Shown: in pieces, positions 23,304 to 35,605 of the stretch
Layout: every line of letters begins with the position of its first letter
How positions within the stretch are numbered: the first letter of the stretch is position 1
Source: Sialis fuliginosa
Taxonomy: Eukaryota; Arthropoda; Insecta; Megaloptera; Sialidae
Length of the DNA stretch: 64,000 nt
Assembly: GCA_961205875.1 (NCBI GenBank)
Contig: OY540809.1
Span: forward strand, 27,602,267 to 27,666,266
Reading direction: 5' to 3'
The notes under the pieces: model-generated
What the model was told of the DNA's origin: nothing
Databases searched by the model: none
Seen by the model: only the letters and a program-made list of their open reading frames with translations
Translations under genes and position numbers: made by a program

Positions 23304-24421
23304 TCCCGACTAGAAATTTTTACTTAAGTCCTCTTTAGGCATGCGAAATTTCCTCATACGGGTCTTGACCGGAGGCATCATGGGATACTCAACAAGAATG
23401 TACAGTGAATTGGGAAAACCCCATAAGAATTTAAATTATAATTAATAGGTACTATTATTGTGTATAGAATATAGATGTTAGTGCCTATAACAAATATGGT
23501 TATATTATATGTGATGTATACAGGTTAACATATTAATCATTATAGTGGTGGTGTACTTGTATATATACAGCTCCGCATTGGGAATATATTTTACTAAAAT
23601 CATATATCTATATATTAATACGTGAACATCGAAGATTGTTGTTCTTTTAGTATTTGTTATCAAAGGAGGTGAATGAAACTTATATCATCCGAAAGGTAGG
23701 TACTGTGCACAAAAAAAATAATGTGTGTATGTGACCGTTAAGGCAGGAAAAATAAAGTTAATATACACACATAATTTTCCTTCTCACCGTTTGTTTATTT
23801 CCCCTCGCATAGCAATACTCCTAGTGCCACCAAGCGGCAAAAATAAATAGTTTTGGGTTTCTGTCAAATGTAGAGAATGCGAATAGATTTCAATTTGCGC
23901 TCAATTGCAGTGTTTTTATTTGGAAATTTTTGGGTTAGGTTAGGTTAGGTACTGTGCTATAGATGTGTACAAAAAAATCATGTGTGTATGTTGTCGTTAA
24001 GGCAGGTAAAATATTGGTCGAATTTTTACTATAGGCGATACTAGTATTTATTAAACATTAAACATACATATTTACGATAGATTAACTGCTTTTGTCTCGA
24101 TCTACATATAGAAGTCTCCAAATTATTTCCTGAGAATAATCTGACTGCACCTCTTATATAGATATATTGTGTTGTTCAATAGGTATATATGCCACGATTG
24201 TCATTAAACAATAAATACTATGATAGTGAAAGTTAAATTATATCCACTTATAAGCATGTATGTGGTTTTTATAAGGCATACCTCATTTCAGTATACCCAT
24301 TATTTTCGACTGTTTAGTGTGTGAAGTGATTGAAGCGTACCTAATTTAGGCATTCCCCATCGTTACCCCCTAAAAACCACATGCGACTTTTGGTTACATC
24401 CATGAAAAATTCTAGTCGGGT
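23304..24421. repeat. possible TIR element containing the 470-bp repeat, copy 1
   Basis: TCCCGACTAGAAATTTTT (23304) and AAAAATTCTAGTCGGG (24406-24421) form inverted ends about 1.1 kb apart. Inside, 23590-24050 is a near duplicate of 29060-29525 (AATACGTGAACATCGAAGAT, GGAGGTGAATGAAACTTATA, CGTTAAGGCAGGAAAA, TTTATTTCCCCTCGCAT). Copy 1 carries GGGTTAGGTTAGGTTAGGT at 23932-23950. The outer ends rest on about 17 bp only. Confidence 0.5.
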
Positions 24422-25017
24422 TGTTGGGTAAATCAAAAAAATAAGACATAAAACACAAATCCTAAAATTAACATGTTTACTTTCGTATCCTAATTCAAGA
24501 TTATGTAATTATACATAAATTTTAAGGGCACCTGAATCGATTATAACTATTTTTTAAAGTTTTGTTTGTTTGTCAGCATCGCTAAACCAAAAATGGATGT
24601 TTATATTTGTCAATTTTTTTCTAATTATTTTATAAAAACATTTTTATTTTATACAAAACAATTTTCCTGACTGGTAGTTATAAAATATAGGCAACATATC
24701 CATACAATGGCGGCAGAGTTGATGGATTAATGACATCAAAATCACATTGTCATTTTCATTGATTACCTATTACTTATCTATTTCATTTTTATACAATTTT
24801 AGTAAAAAATAACATTTGTAAACATAATTAAATATGGGCCTGCCATAAATCAATAATCAAAGAAACTACAATAATTTAATGGCCTATTAATATCACTGTC
24901 GGAAAGATTTTCGTGTCAAGTCGGAACAAACAGACAAACATACTGACAAACAAAATTTGTTCGATGCTTGTAAAACGACTAAAAAAACTTTCTATCGACA
25001 GAGCTTTCATATTAATG
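24422..25017. other. no gene seen
   Basis: AT-rich. A short ACAGACAAACATACTGACAAAC run lies near 24929, of the kind found in RTE-type repeats. No complete repeat. Confidence 0.4.
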
Positions 25018-25019
25018 TA

Positions 25020-25654
25020 CAGTGTGTCCCATGATAGATGTAACATGAGGTGTAATGAACAAAAATTTTCGAATTTCGGAATGGCATTTGGGGATCGAGT
25101 AAAACTAACTCTACATGGTATTTACAATAACTAAGGACAAATTACCTATATTTTTCAAAATATGAAAAAAAATCACAAAGAAAGTTTGTTTGAGATGCAA
25201 TTTTGTAACCCTGTACCGAATTTAAGAGCATTAAAAAGATAACACTCAATAAATTAAGTAGATATTTTATTGTGAAGTAAAAAGTAGTGTTGGAAACAAC
25301 TTAATAACCAAGTGTGTCTCTGTTGTTTTTTTCCAACCCTACTTTTCACTTCACAAAAAATATTTACTTTATTAACTGAAAGTGTTAATTTTTCTTAATG
25401 CTTTGAAATTCGATATAGGGTTACAAAATTGTATTCTAAACAAACATTCTTTGTGGATTTTATTATATTTTATAAAGGTAATTTGTTCTTGTTTATTTTT
25501 ACAACTTTGCATCCTGTAGAAGACCAAAACGAATAATTTTTGATATACCTTAGTTTTACATCAAGCAAGTCTCGATCACCAAGTGTCATTCCGAAATTAA
25601 AAAAAAAAAAAATGTCCATTACATCTCTTGTAACATCTATCCCTGGACACACTG
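25020..25654. repeat. Tc1/mariner-type foldback MITE, ~300-bp arms
   Basis: The ends CAGTGTGTCC (25020) and GGACACACTG (25645-25654) are inverted, with TA before the left end and TT after the right. The arms mirror throughout: AGATGTAACATGAGGTGTAA with its counterpart near 25605-25635, GGTTACAAAATTGTATT near 25419 with its mirror near 25195, and AAGTAAAAAGTAGTGTTGGA near 25277 with its mirror near 25335. No coding sequence. Confidence 0.75.
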
Positions 25655-25662
25655 TTTAAGTA

Positions 25663-26249
25663 TATAAGGTACTGGCACCAGTTATGGTCGCTATAAGAGC
25701 AAAGTTTACTGTTTTTGTGATTGACGGTATTCTTTTTTATAATTGTTATGAACTCATATTACTAATAAAATAAGTAACTCTTTATTTAATCAATTTAATT
25801 ATTAAATTCCGAAAATATAGTTTGTTTTTTAAATTATAGCCTTTTATTTTGTTTATGTTTTTTCTCCAGTAATGGATAAAGTAAAACCAGTAATGAGAAC
25901 GCAGTGATGGACTCTTGCTAATGATTACAAAATGATAAGTAGGTACTACAACACAAAAGATATTAAAGAAATAATCGTCAAATTTGAAATAATGTAAAGC
26001 AGTTGCTATGATAATATAATAATTAACAAATAAAAGATACTATAACTAGGTTGAATGCCAACCATTTTGACACCTATTGGCCGATTGTCATTAAATCACG
26101 CAATCACGCTGTAAGACAGTTAAATGTATATAGATTAATATTCAGAAATGGTAGTAATCAAATATCAACACATATTTCTAATTCAGTACATTTAATTAAA
26201 AATTTGCCATTACTGGGGTCTTTGCCAAGACTGGTGCCAATACCTTATA
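25663..26249 (+). repeat. TIR element with TATAAGGTACTGGCACCAG ends, copy 2
   Basis: The left end is TATAAGGTACTGGCACCAGT and the right end is ACTGGTGCCAATACCTTATA, a good inverted pair. It starts only 8 bp after the foldback element at 25020-25654. Related copies: 15932-16473 (reverse) and 46320-46655 (same orientation, shortened). The open frame at 26051-26302 crosses the right end and is not a gene. Confidence 0.75.
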
Positions 26250-26309
26250 ATTATTATGATGTTTCTATGTCTATTAAGGTAGGATTAAACAAACAGTTAT
26301 AATTATATC

Positions 26310-26590
26310 TCTATATATGTAAATAAATGAATGTTCGTTTGTATGAGGCTAATAGAATCGGGAATTACTGAACCGATTTCAATGCAGTTTTCAACAATAG
26401 TTAGATCATTTTTCTGACCATATTCGTGGCTATTAATATTTTATGAAAACCTTTAATATTAAAAGACTCAAAAATTCTTTATCAAGTCGTGTTTTGTTTA
26501 CATGATGTCACAGCATACAACTGTCATTTATATAGAAACCACACGATAAAGAAAAACATCATAGCCATTGAATAAAGAATTCTATAATTA
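26310..26590 (+). repeat. RTE-type fragment
   Basis: GTAAATAAATGAATGTTCGT, AATCGGGAATTACTGAACCG, ATTTCAATGCAGTTTT. A diverged form of the ACTGAACCGAT module. The 3' limit is uncertain. Confidence 0.4.
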
Positions 26591-26599
26591 CTGTTTGAA

Positions 26600-27044
26600 T
26601 ATTTTATTAATTTAGGTCACTATAATCAATTCAAATATTCTGTCGACGATTTTTAACACATATGTTAACAATGAAATATTTTGTATAAGTATTAATTGAA
26701 AATTGAAATATTAAGAAAAATTTAATTTCCAATGTGGATTTTTTGTGTAAACATGAAGACAGAAAAAACAATTCGTGATGAACCGTGTGTTGTGGGCATG
26801 TTGGGTGGGTATGTTGAATATGTAGTTATCAGTAATCAGTTATTTTAAAAGTAAAATAAGTTTGACATGAAATCTTCCACATTTCTTATAATACTTAGCA
26901 GAATGAAATTAAAAATAAACTTATATCAAAGTAAAAACAAATTCTCTCTTTACTTCAATAACAACTTACTTTAGAAAAAATATATAGTATTATTTTTAAG
27001 TGTATCGCTTGTACATATATTCAAAGAGTATATAAAGTTTTCGT
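26600..27044. other. AT-rich stretch, nothing recognised
   Basis: No ORF, RNA gene or repeat partner seen. Confidence 0.4.
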
Positions 27045-27185
27045 TAGATTCGTGTGCAGTCAAGTAATCTAGAAAAACGATTCGTGATCTTATATAAAAA
27101 GCAAAGAGTAGGTACTAATATCGAGATTACATCAAAAGAATGTTTATTTTTATTGCATGTGACCTATTATTCTTAATCCAACCAA
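27045..27185. repeat. short dispersed repeat, second copy of 23040-23205
   Basis: TCTAGAAAAACGATTCGTGA, AAAGCAAAGAGTAGGTACTA, AATGTTTATTTTTATTGCAT, GTGACCTATT. Collinear with the first copy but shorter. Confidence 0.5.
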
Positions 27186-29054
27186 TTGTTAGCATTTACT
27201 TGAGATTTTGATTTTTTTATTAGATTTTTTATATCAATTTCATTCTTTTAGAATAAATTTAATTATTACAACATTTTTACATAGTACCGAATTGTATTAT
27301 TTTGTCTAAGGATTTGCTTTATTATTATTAGCATTATTTTACATCTCTTCTAAATTTAAATAATACAAATATGTATATATTTTTTGTTATATGATTTTAT
27401 AAAAACATCTAAGATTAACAATTGAATAATAATTGTAACAGCCAGTAAAAATGTAATATCTGAAATATATTATCTTTGGTAATCTGTAAATAGCTAATCA
27501 ACAATTATTTCAGAGCCTAGAATTTAAACATAATTAAATTCCCCTTAATCCCAGGACTTCGTAAACGATTCCAGCCTTGATCGCCCTAAGGCAACTCCCT
27601 TTCCCTTCAAGTAATCCTAGTCAAGTGTTGGGTAGAATATATTAATTAAATAGAGTTAACTGGCTGTATTGTCAAAAATACCAATAAATAATAGCAAAAA
27701 ATTGGATTGAATTTGCTTGCAAGAAATTTTCTTTATATTTATATTTTTTATGCTTGGTATAAATAAGGCAGAACTGAACAATGTTTATTTTTATCCAATT
27801 AGTTTCTTTTAAACAATATAATTGTAAACTAATTAAAATTTTAAGAAATTTCAATATTTTCAGAATTGTTGAAGAAAAAACGTGTAATTAAAAAACCAAT
27901 TAATTTAATATTACATAAGACTTTAAGATTACATAAAAAATATTTTGTTAACATAAATTAGTGAAGATACAGCTATAAGATAGCGGCACTTTGAAAATAA
28001 GTGAGTTGTAGGGTTGAGAGCCTAGAGCACTTCTACCTCACCTGAAAAATATACAAAATTGTTTTTCTTAAAGGTATAGTTTGTATCATTAGAAAAATTT
28101 TTGTTTCAAAATTTTCAGGAATAAATATTTGGTGGTTGAAATTTTAAATTTCAAAATGAGCTAAAATCACTTAAATTCTACGTGGTACAATACAGATGAC
28201 ACAGATAAAATAGTGTTTCGTAATAAACGCGCTTAAATTTTAAGTAGGTAAGTAGCTTTATTTTAGTACCGCGCTTAAAATTAAATATCTGCGGTAATTT
28301 TAGTCGAAAATTTACAAAAATTTAAGAAAAAGATATTTTGAAATTTTCAGTGTGTAAACTTTTTAACTAAGGAATAAAAAAAATAATGATGCTTGTCAAT
28401 AAATATATTTTGAAAACATATTTAGTTAGTTTTTCCACTATAAAATTTCAAAAGGTTAGAAAATAAACATTTTGTACAAACATTAATATACAAATGTTTC
28501 GCTTACATATTCGCTTAAACACAATTTAAATCAAGATAATATTTATTACAAACATGATATTTTGAGCATTTTCTACATAAAACAGATTCATCTGAGGAAG
28601 TGTTTTTTTTTATTTTCCACCATTTAAACAAAACATTTGATTTTCTTTGTAGACTTCCAATGTTTTCTGCTTTTCATTTATCAAAGTAAAGTATCTTTTT
28701 ACTAATTATGTACAAAAGTTTTTAAATACTTTCATATAACTCTTACAAATTGTTCTTATTTTTTTATAACAAACATCAATTTTCATTTATTTTAATTAAT
28801 ATTTTGGCGTATGGATAAACGGTAAGCCATTTAAAATAGTATTTTACAAAGCGATTGTGAAATAAAAATATTTATGTTTTATCGTTGCTACTTTTCCTCG
28901 TTAGAGGCAATTTTATTATTTGTTTAAAATACATTAGAAGTTAATATAAGTATATTTAAATTGAAAACGATATTACATTATAGTAAAAAAGATTTTTTTG
29001 AAGATATTAGGGATTAATGGATTTTAATAATTTTTGTATTCAAGAATAATAATA
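27186..29054. other. no gene; isolated G+C-richer patch at 27540-27625
   Basis: The patch (CCCCTTAATCCCAGGACTTC, CCAGCCTTGATCGCCCTAAG) contrasts with its flanks but has stops in most frames and no sign of an RNA gene that I can fold by eye. The rest is AT-rich. Confidence 0.35.
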
Positions 29055-29525
29055 ATCCTCTATATATTAATACATGAACATCGAAAATTGTTGTATGTTT
29101 TTTTTTAGTATTTATTATATTATACAAGGAGATGAATGAAACTTATATCATTCGAAAGGTACTATGCCATAGATGTGCACAAAAAAATTATGTGTGTATG
29201 TTGCTATTAAGGCAGGTAAAATAAAGTTAACATACACACATGATTTCCCCTTTTGCTGTTTCTTTATTTCCCCTCGCATCCAGCATAGAAATACTCCTAG
29301 CGCCATCAAGCTGCAAAAATAATAATAATGTGTTTCTGTCAAACGTAGAGAATGCGTATAGAGATTTCAATTCGCGTTCAATTGCAGTATTTTTATTTAG
29401 AAATTTTTGTTGTAAAAGCAAGTTAGGTTAGGTACTGTACCATATATGTGCACACAAAAAATCATGTGTATATATTGCCGTTAAGGCAGATAAAATATTG
29501 GTCGAATTTCGACCAGAGACGATAC
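29055..29525. repeat. 470-bp repeat, copy 2
   Basis: Collinear with 23590-24050 in the same orientation: TTAATACATGAACATCGAAA, GGAGATGAATGAAACTTATA, GTATGTTGCTATTAAGGCAG, TTTATTTCCCCTCGCATCCA, CGCCATCAAGCTGCAAAAAT. Here the TTAGG run is reduced to GTTAGGTTAGGT (about 29424). It contains a short inverted pair, AAAGTTAACATACACACATG against CATGTGTGTATG-like sequence upstream. Confidence 0.7.
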
Positions 29526-29977
29526 AAGTTACTATTATTATCTTGTATTATGTCAGATTTAATGATAAATTACGCAATTGTCAATATCGTGAAACCTCTT
29601 ATAACGTATGATTTCTACTCCATTTCTTTATCCGCCACTAGATGTTATATTTTGTTTACCATTGTCAAATCAATTTAATTTTTTAATGAAAATATTACAT
29701 TCATATTAGGATATTAATTAAAAATTGTTATAATATAAACAATTGCATAGCTTATTGAGTTTATGGGTTATATGAGTATTATGTGGGGATAGCATACAAA
29801 AATACATTGAGATTTGAGAAATTATCTGAATTTGTATTTATATGTAGGTAAATATACATTTATGTATATTATGATAATGTATTATGCAGTATGCAATATG
29901 CATGCATGAAAATTAATTTTGGATTTACGATGTAAAACGTTTTAAGTTTAGTATAATTTGTACTAATTACTGCTTAC
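29526..29977. other. AT-rich stretch, nothing recognised
   Basis: Contains TATG-rich simple sequence at 29860-29905. No gene seen. Confidence 0.4.
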
Positions 29978-29981
29978 TTAA

Positions 29982-30406
29982 CCCTATGGACACGAAAGTC
30001 GACTAGTCAATTGTATTTTTTATAGTCTACGAGTCGAAAAAATATCGTTGCACGTGAAAATACACTTTCATTTAAAAAAAATGTTTATAATATATATATA
30101 TATATAAATATCTGTAAAATATCCAGTAAAATCCTTCACCCTACTCTTTATTTATTCATTTTTGTATGTAAATTATATATATTATGTTAAAAAAAATTAT
30201 ATAAAAATATTGTTTTATTAATAGAATTAAAACATTGATACATTAATATATACTACACACGAATATCAACTTATATGCAATTTCATGCAAAATTGACATC
30301 ATGAAAAGAAAATGCAAATAAAAAAAATTAGACTACTTTTATTTTTATCAGAAAATGTGCACATTTTTAGGAATAAGTGTTTCGCGACATGGTCACGTCC
30401 AAAGGG
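29982..30406. mobile_element. piggyBac-type MITE, 425 bp
   Basis: The left end is TTAA (29978-29981) then CCCTATGGACACGAA. The right end is GTCCAAAGGG (30397-30406) then TTAA (30407-30410). CCCT-starting ends with TTAA duplications are diagnostic of piggyBac. The ends differ from those of the element at 1888-2887, so this is another family. The interior is A/T-rich with a (TA)n run at 30090-30108 and has no coding capacity. Confidence 0.8.
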
Positions 30407-30410
30407 TTAA

Positions 30411-31168
30411 AATAACAATTTAATGGAAAGAAGAACTTTAAACAAGGTTTGTTTCTGTTTAATATAACTTTCTTTAAATAATCTACAGCCATTTAATGGG
30501 AGTAAAATAATATATTTATAAACAATTTTGTACATTTATATGTAGGTACGCATAAATAAATATATTATACTGTATATTTTACCTATGTATATTGATCAGT
30601 AGCCTGCATATCCCTTGAAGCAATACAAATGATATAATGGTTGATATATGTATGTATGTACTAATGTTTACAAGGCAAATATTAAACAGTAAACTTTCCA
30701 CTGACTCATGTTGATCATTATATGAATAACAAACATTTTCGTCATTTGGCAACTCCAAAATTAGACCTATTTTTCTTATATTATTATCTAATCTATAGGT
30801 ATTTATAAAGTTTATGACTAAACAATATACGACAATTTTCAATATGGTTTTCGACATTGTTTTCCATATAATGTGACTATACCAAGGCCAAAGTAACTAA
30901 TTCCAGTGATAAGATTGTAAGTTTATTGACAAACTTGTCAATCTACATAAAACATTGTTTGGGTTTTAGGGCTCGTACAAAAAAGTACTAATTGTAATTC
31001 ACATCCTCCTACAAAAAACGATAAGTGGAAACTTCAAATTAATTTTATTTTTTACGAAAAAATGTCATTTTTACCGATTGTATATGTGTAACTATAATTA
31101 TTGTGTCATAAAATAATATTATAATTAAGTGCTGGCTAGTGTTAATATGTATATGTATATGAAATTAA
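30411..31168. other. AT-rich stretch, nothing recognised
   Basis: A 92-codon minus frame (30579-30857) is present, but its composition follows base content and no family is recognised. No paired repeat ends. Confidence 0.35.
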
Positions 31169-31469
31169 GGTGTTATATCTCGGTAACGGGGAAATATATT
31201 TGAATGCGCAATAATTTAAATTAAAAAACAATCCAGTGTCTTTAAAATAATATGTAACTGTAATTTTTTTTATAGTTAATCATTTTTTTTTTAATAAAGT
31301 TTATTTTTTGGTTTTTTAATAAAAATAATCTTTTTTTGAGAGCATTTTTCAAACGATTAACTATAATAAATGTTTGACTGTTATATATCATTTTAAAGGT
31401 ACTGAATGTCTCTTTAATTTAAACTATTGCGCATTTAAATATCTTATCCCGTTACCGAGATATAATGCC
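31169..31469. repeat. foldback element with TTATATCTCGGTAACGGG ends
   Basis: TTATATCTCGGTAACGGG at 31173-31190 mirrors CCCGTTACCGAGATATAA (31448-31465). Further in, TGCGCAATAATTTAAATTAA mirrors TTTAATTTAAACTATTGCGC (about 31414-31433), and ATAGTTAATC mirrors GATTAACTAT. About 300 bp overall. Confidence 0.7.
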
Positions 31470-32690
31470 CAAAAATTTATGTTTTTTTCTAATAAAGAAA
31501 ATCATTTAGGAACCTCAGAATGATATCCAATTACAAATTCCTTCGGTAAGTGTTTTAAGGATATACAAATGCACATTTTGCGCATATAGCGTTTCGAAGA
31601 TTCCAAAAAAATTATTTTTCACTCCACCCTATTGTATATGTCCCAAAACATATAAATTTTTTTTTAATGAAATATAAAACAAAATGGCGACTTAAGCGTT
31701 GCTTCACTGTGTGCATATTTTTTGTTATGTGCTCCAGTGCAGAAAACAATTTCCATGGATCAACATCTAGAACAAAAAAAGTCTTCATTATTTACATGAG
31801 TTACACGATTTTTTTTAAATACCGATTTTTGAAAAATTTTGTATCACTTTGAACAAAAAATCGCGTTTTTGACGAAAAAAACGACCTTAAATTGTTTATA
31901 AAAACCGTAATTGTTAATCAATCGTAAAAATCGTGTGTAGGTTCTTCGATGTAAAATCTATCTAAGAAGTTACAGTTGAAATTTCAAATCGAGCGGATGG
32001 AAAATGGCCAAAATACGTTTTCCGCAGTTTTTTAAATACGTGATTTCGATAAAAATGAATTTAAAGTTTGAAAACTGTTTCACTACATGCAAACGTCGAC
32101 GTTAGTTCTGACTTTTTTTCGAGACTATGTCGGTTTGGCGATTTTCGAATTACGGTGCCCCTTTATATTACCAAATACTTATTAACACTCATTTTTCACC
32201 ATTGTTTCGTTTGTTCAGAGACACTTTGGAAAGTGAGCTCTATAAATAAAAAAAAAAATGTTTTTGCTAATAATATAATTCATTTTGAATATCATTTTTA
32301 AGATGTTTGTATATCATTTAAGCCAATAAAAAAATTATCAAAAATCAATCAATACGTTAAAAATGTAACCCTTTAAATAACCTTAAGAAAGGTATAATTA
32401 TATTATCATTAACCCAATCGTACCGAGCGTTACATACATATAGAGCGCTTTTGTTAAGATTTTGCGTTTGATGTAAGATTATTTTAATTCGAATGGATTT
32501 GAAATCATACTTATTTTCGAATATTGGATTGAATACATCAATAATGCAATTACCAACGCTCTGGAGTTTTAGTATACATATATGAATTGATGACAGAAAA
32601 ATTAGTAATATCGGTAACAAAAAAAACCTCGGGTAGGTATGACTGAGTTAATACTGAATCTAAGAATTTTGTCTTATTTAAACAGAATTT
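31470..32690. other. no gene; mixed sequence of unknown origin
   Basis: 31860-32190 is less A/T-biased (AATCGAGCGGATGGAAAATG, CAAACGTCGACGTTAGTTCT) but has no long frame with a recognisable domain. The open frames at 32068-32301 and 32357-32620 look like chance. Confidence 0.35.
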
Positions 32691-33046
32691 TGCTTCCTCG
32701 CAATATCGAAGATACGAGAAGCTTTTTGATCGTATTAGATTGAGACAAAAAAAATGTTCTCCGATTTCAAAATTTTAAATTGATCTTTCCGTTTCACGTC
32801 AAGACAAACACTTTTCGTTCTGTGTCTGCCCGTCTGTCCCCTGAATCCTTGTCACACGCATAACTCATGAACCACTGAACCGATATTAATGAAACTTGGT
32901 CGGATGGTTGGGTCTGGCTTGAGGACGGTCCCATTTCAAAATCATAGAAATCGTGTGTAAGGGGGAGGGGTGACATCCCAAAATATTTATTTTTTCAAGA
33001 CATCTCAAGAACGACAAATGTTACGTGAAAATTTTATATAATATTT
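32691..33046 (+). repeat. dispersed repeat family A, head half
   Basis: Begins TGCTTCCTCGCAATATCGAA and runs to ACGTGAAAATTTTATA, where it is cut off by the head of the next copy. Offset between the two heads: 356 bp. Confidence 0.8.
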
Positions 33047-33179
33047 TGCTTCCTCGCAATATCGAAGATACGAGAAGCTATGTGATCGTTTCAGATTGAG
33101 ACAAAAAAAAAGTTCTTCAATTTCAAAATTTTAAATTGATTTATCCGTTTCACGTCAAGACAAACACTTTTCGTTCCGT

Positions 33180-33210
<31 letters not shown>

Positions 33211-34505
33211 CGTCCGTCCGTCTGTCCCCTGAATCCTTGTCACACGCATAACTCATGAACCACTGAACCGATATTATTGAAACTTGGTCGGATGGTTGGG
33301 TTTGGTTTGAGGACGGTCCCATTTCAAAATCATGTGTAATCGTGTGTAAGGAGAAGGGGTGACACCCCAAAATATTTCTTATTTCAAGATATCTCAAGAA
33401 CGACACATGTTACGAGAAAATTTTATAGAATATTTTTTGTAGAGCATTAAATTTCCTATAATATGGGTCTACTACGTTTGTTGTAAAATATTCCCTTACA
33501 AAGATTTATCTCAATTTATTTTAAAAATTCGTGTTTTGTTTTTCTAAATTGATATTTGATTGGATATATTAAATGTCATTTTGACGTTTTAAATGTCATT
33601 TTGGCGTTTTAAATGTCACTTTGACGATTTAAATATCATTTTGACATTTGCATAAATTTAGATTTTGATTGAAATTGTCAAAAAATTAAAAATATATGAA
33701 AAAATATTCAGGTGCGTTTTAATAAAAATTTCGAACTAAGATTTTTTAGTAAAATTTGTATAAAAATTAAATGATTAACCAATGCCAGGCAATTTATCTG
33801 AACACTATCGGTTTTAGTGTATTTAGCACGAGGAAGCACTGTGAATTTACTTTGCAGATGTTTTTTATACAGCATTAAACCTATAATATGGGTCTACTAC
33901 GTTTGTTGTAAAATATTCCCATACAAAGATTTATCTCAATTTATTTTAAAAATTCGTGTTTTGTTTTTCTAAATTGATATTTGATTGGATATATTAAATG
34001 TCATTTTGACGTTTTAAATGTCATTTTGGCGTTTTAAATGTCACTTTGACGATTTAAATATCATTTTGACATTTTCATAAATTTAGATTTTGATTGAAAT
34101 TGTCAAAAAATTAAAAATATATGAAAAAATATTCAGGTGCGTTTTAATAAAAATTTCGAACTAAGATTTTTTAGTAAAATTTGTATAAAAATTAAATGAT
34201 TAACCAATGCCAGGCAATTTATCTGAACACTATCGGTTTTAGTGTATTTAGCACGAGGAAGCACTGTGAATTTACTTTGCAGATGTTTTTTATACAGCAT
34301 TAAACCTATAATATGGGTCTACAACGTTTGTTGTAAAATATTCCCATACAAAGATTTATCTCAATTTATTTTCAAATTGTATCAAAATTAAACGGTTAAC
34401 CAATTTTAAGCTATTTATCTGAGCATCGGTTTTTATTTAAATAGTTCAATAATTAATTCTTTTTGGTGAATTTAGTACGAGGAAACACTTGGAAGATGTT
34501 TTTTT
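33047..34505 (+). repeat. dispersed repeat family A with internal tandem duplication
   Basis: The copy runs from the head TGCTTCCTCGCAATATCG to the tail GAGGAAACACTTGGAAGATG. A (TCTG/TCCG)n run sits at 33181-33227. From 33455 a 425-bp unit repeats: 33455-33879, 33880-34304, and a partial third from 34305. The first two units differ at only a few bases. Each unit holds four imperfect AAATGTCATTTTGACGTTT motifs. Confidence 0.85.
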
Positions 34506-35235
34506 TAATCGAACCTAATCAATAGTTGTAAAAGATTTTTTAAATTTGATTTAGTTTTGAAAAATTCGTTCACGTCTATCTTCATACTATTATTAAACAA
34601 TTGACTTGCGTACTAATATTAAAATCACTGGAAAGACAGTTTGATAAAAGTTGAAACGAATTTTATATTGCTAAATTTAATTATTAAAAAAAATGATCCA
34701 CTTTTTTATTTTCTCAAGTATGCCTGTGCAAATAAATTGAGTGAGCATTTTATTTTACATTTCTGATTTCTGAAACCTTTACTTTCGAGTATAATGGTAT
34801 TTTTTATATAAAATACAATTTCCAAGTAGATAGAATTTACAACCATTGTGAATCGAAACGAAATTATACGAGATAATATTTTTTAGCTTGAGTGAATTGT
34901 GTTAAGGAATTCTATACGTTTCCTCTACAGAAACTGGTACCGTAATCTTTATAAAGTTACCTACATCGATGCAGTGGCAACCAAGTAATGCAACAAAAGA
35001 GGGTTGATAAAATGTTAATACTTATTTATAATAATTATCAAAATAAATTACATTGTACGTAATATGGTCTTATTTGAACATAGATCGGTTCATTTTTTAT
35101 TGTTTTAATTATAAGTAAGAGAGTTCTTAATAAATAAATACGGTTAAAGTAAAAGTAAGCATTTTGCATTCTCATTTTTAGTTTAAATAAAAAATAAATT
35201 TTATATTTTTCCTACCAAAATATTAAAAATATCTG
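34506..35235. other. AT-rich stretch, nothing recognised
   Basis: No gene or repeat identified. ACATCGATGCAGTGGCAACC near 34962 is a small island of higher complexity. Confidence 0.4.
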
Positions 35236-35605
35236 TGACTTGATGTGAGTGTGAACGATTTTAAAACTTATGATTATTTGTGAGCGTGCGTCTGAGTTTA
35301 TTGTGAAGGTAAATATTTTTTATAAATTAATTTAACTTTCTTTTTAAACACATCAAGCATAAATATAATAATCTTTCAAACAAGTTTCTGTGTTTAAATA
35401 TACAGTATACAAATAAAAATCATTTTTATAAGAAACACTATATTATATTGTCAGTGTTGCTAAATCTATCAGAACAGCAAAAAACAGATTTAAAAATATA
35501 TTATTGCTTTATTTTCTAGTCTTTTTGTATTGTTTGCTATTACTTGCACTAAAATGCAGTTTAAAATACTTATAACGGGTGTTTTTTAGAGGTATATAAC
35601 TTTAA

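Noticed and set aside
27540..27625. G+C-richer patch considered as a tRNA or other RNA gene
   Set aside because: No cloverleaf, A/B box pair or strong hairpin could be found by eye.
33181..33227. TCTG/TCCG tandem run considered as a CRISPR-like or satellite array
   Set aside because: It is a simple 4-bp microsatellite that forms part of every family A head and many RTE-type tails.
32794..33406. Two minus-strand ORFs with similar sequence (SQTQPSDQVSLISVQWFMSY)
   Set aside because: The similarity reflects the two adjacent family A heads. The shared peptide is the translation of the ACTGAACCGAT module and is broken in other copies.
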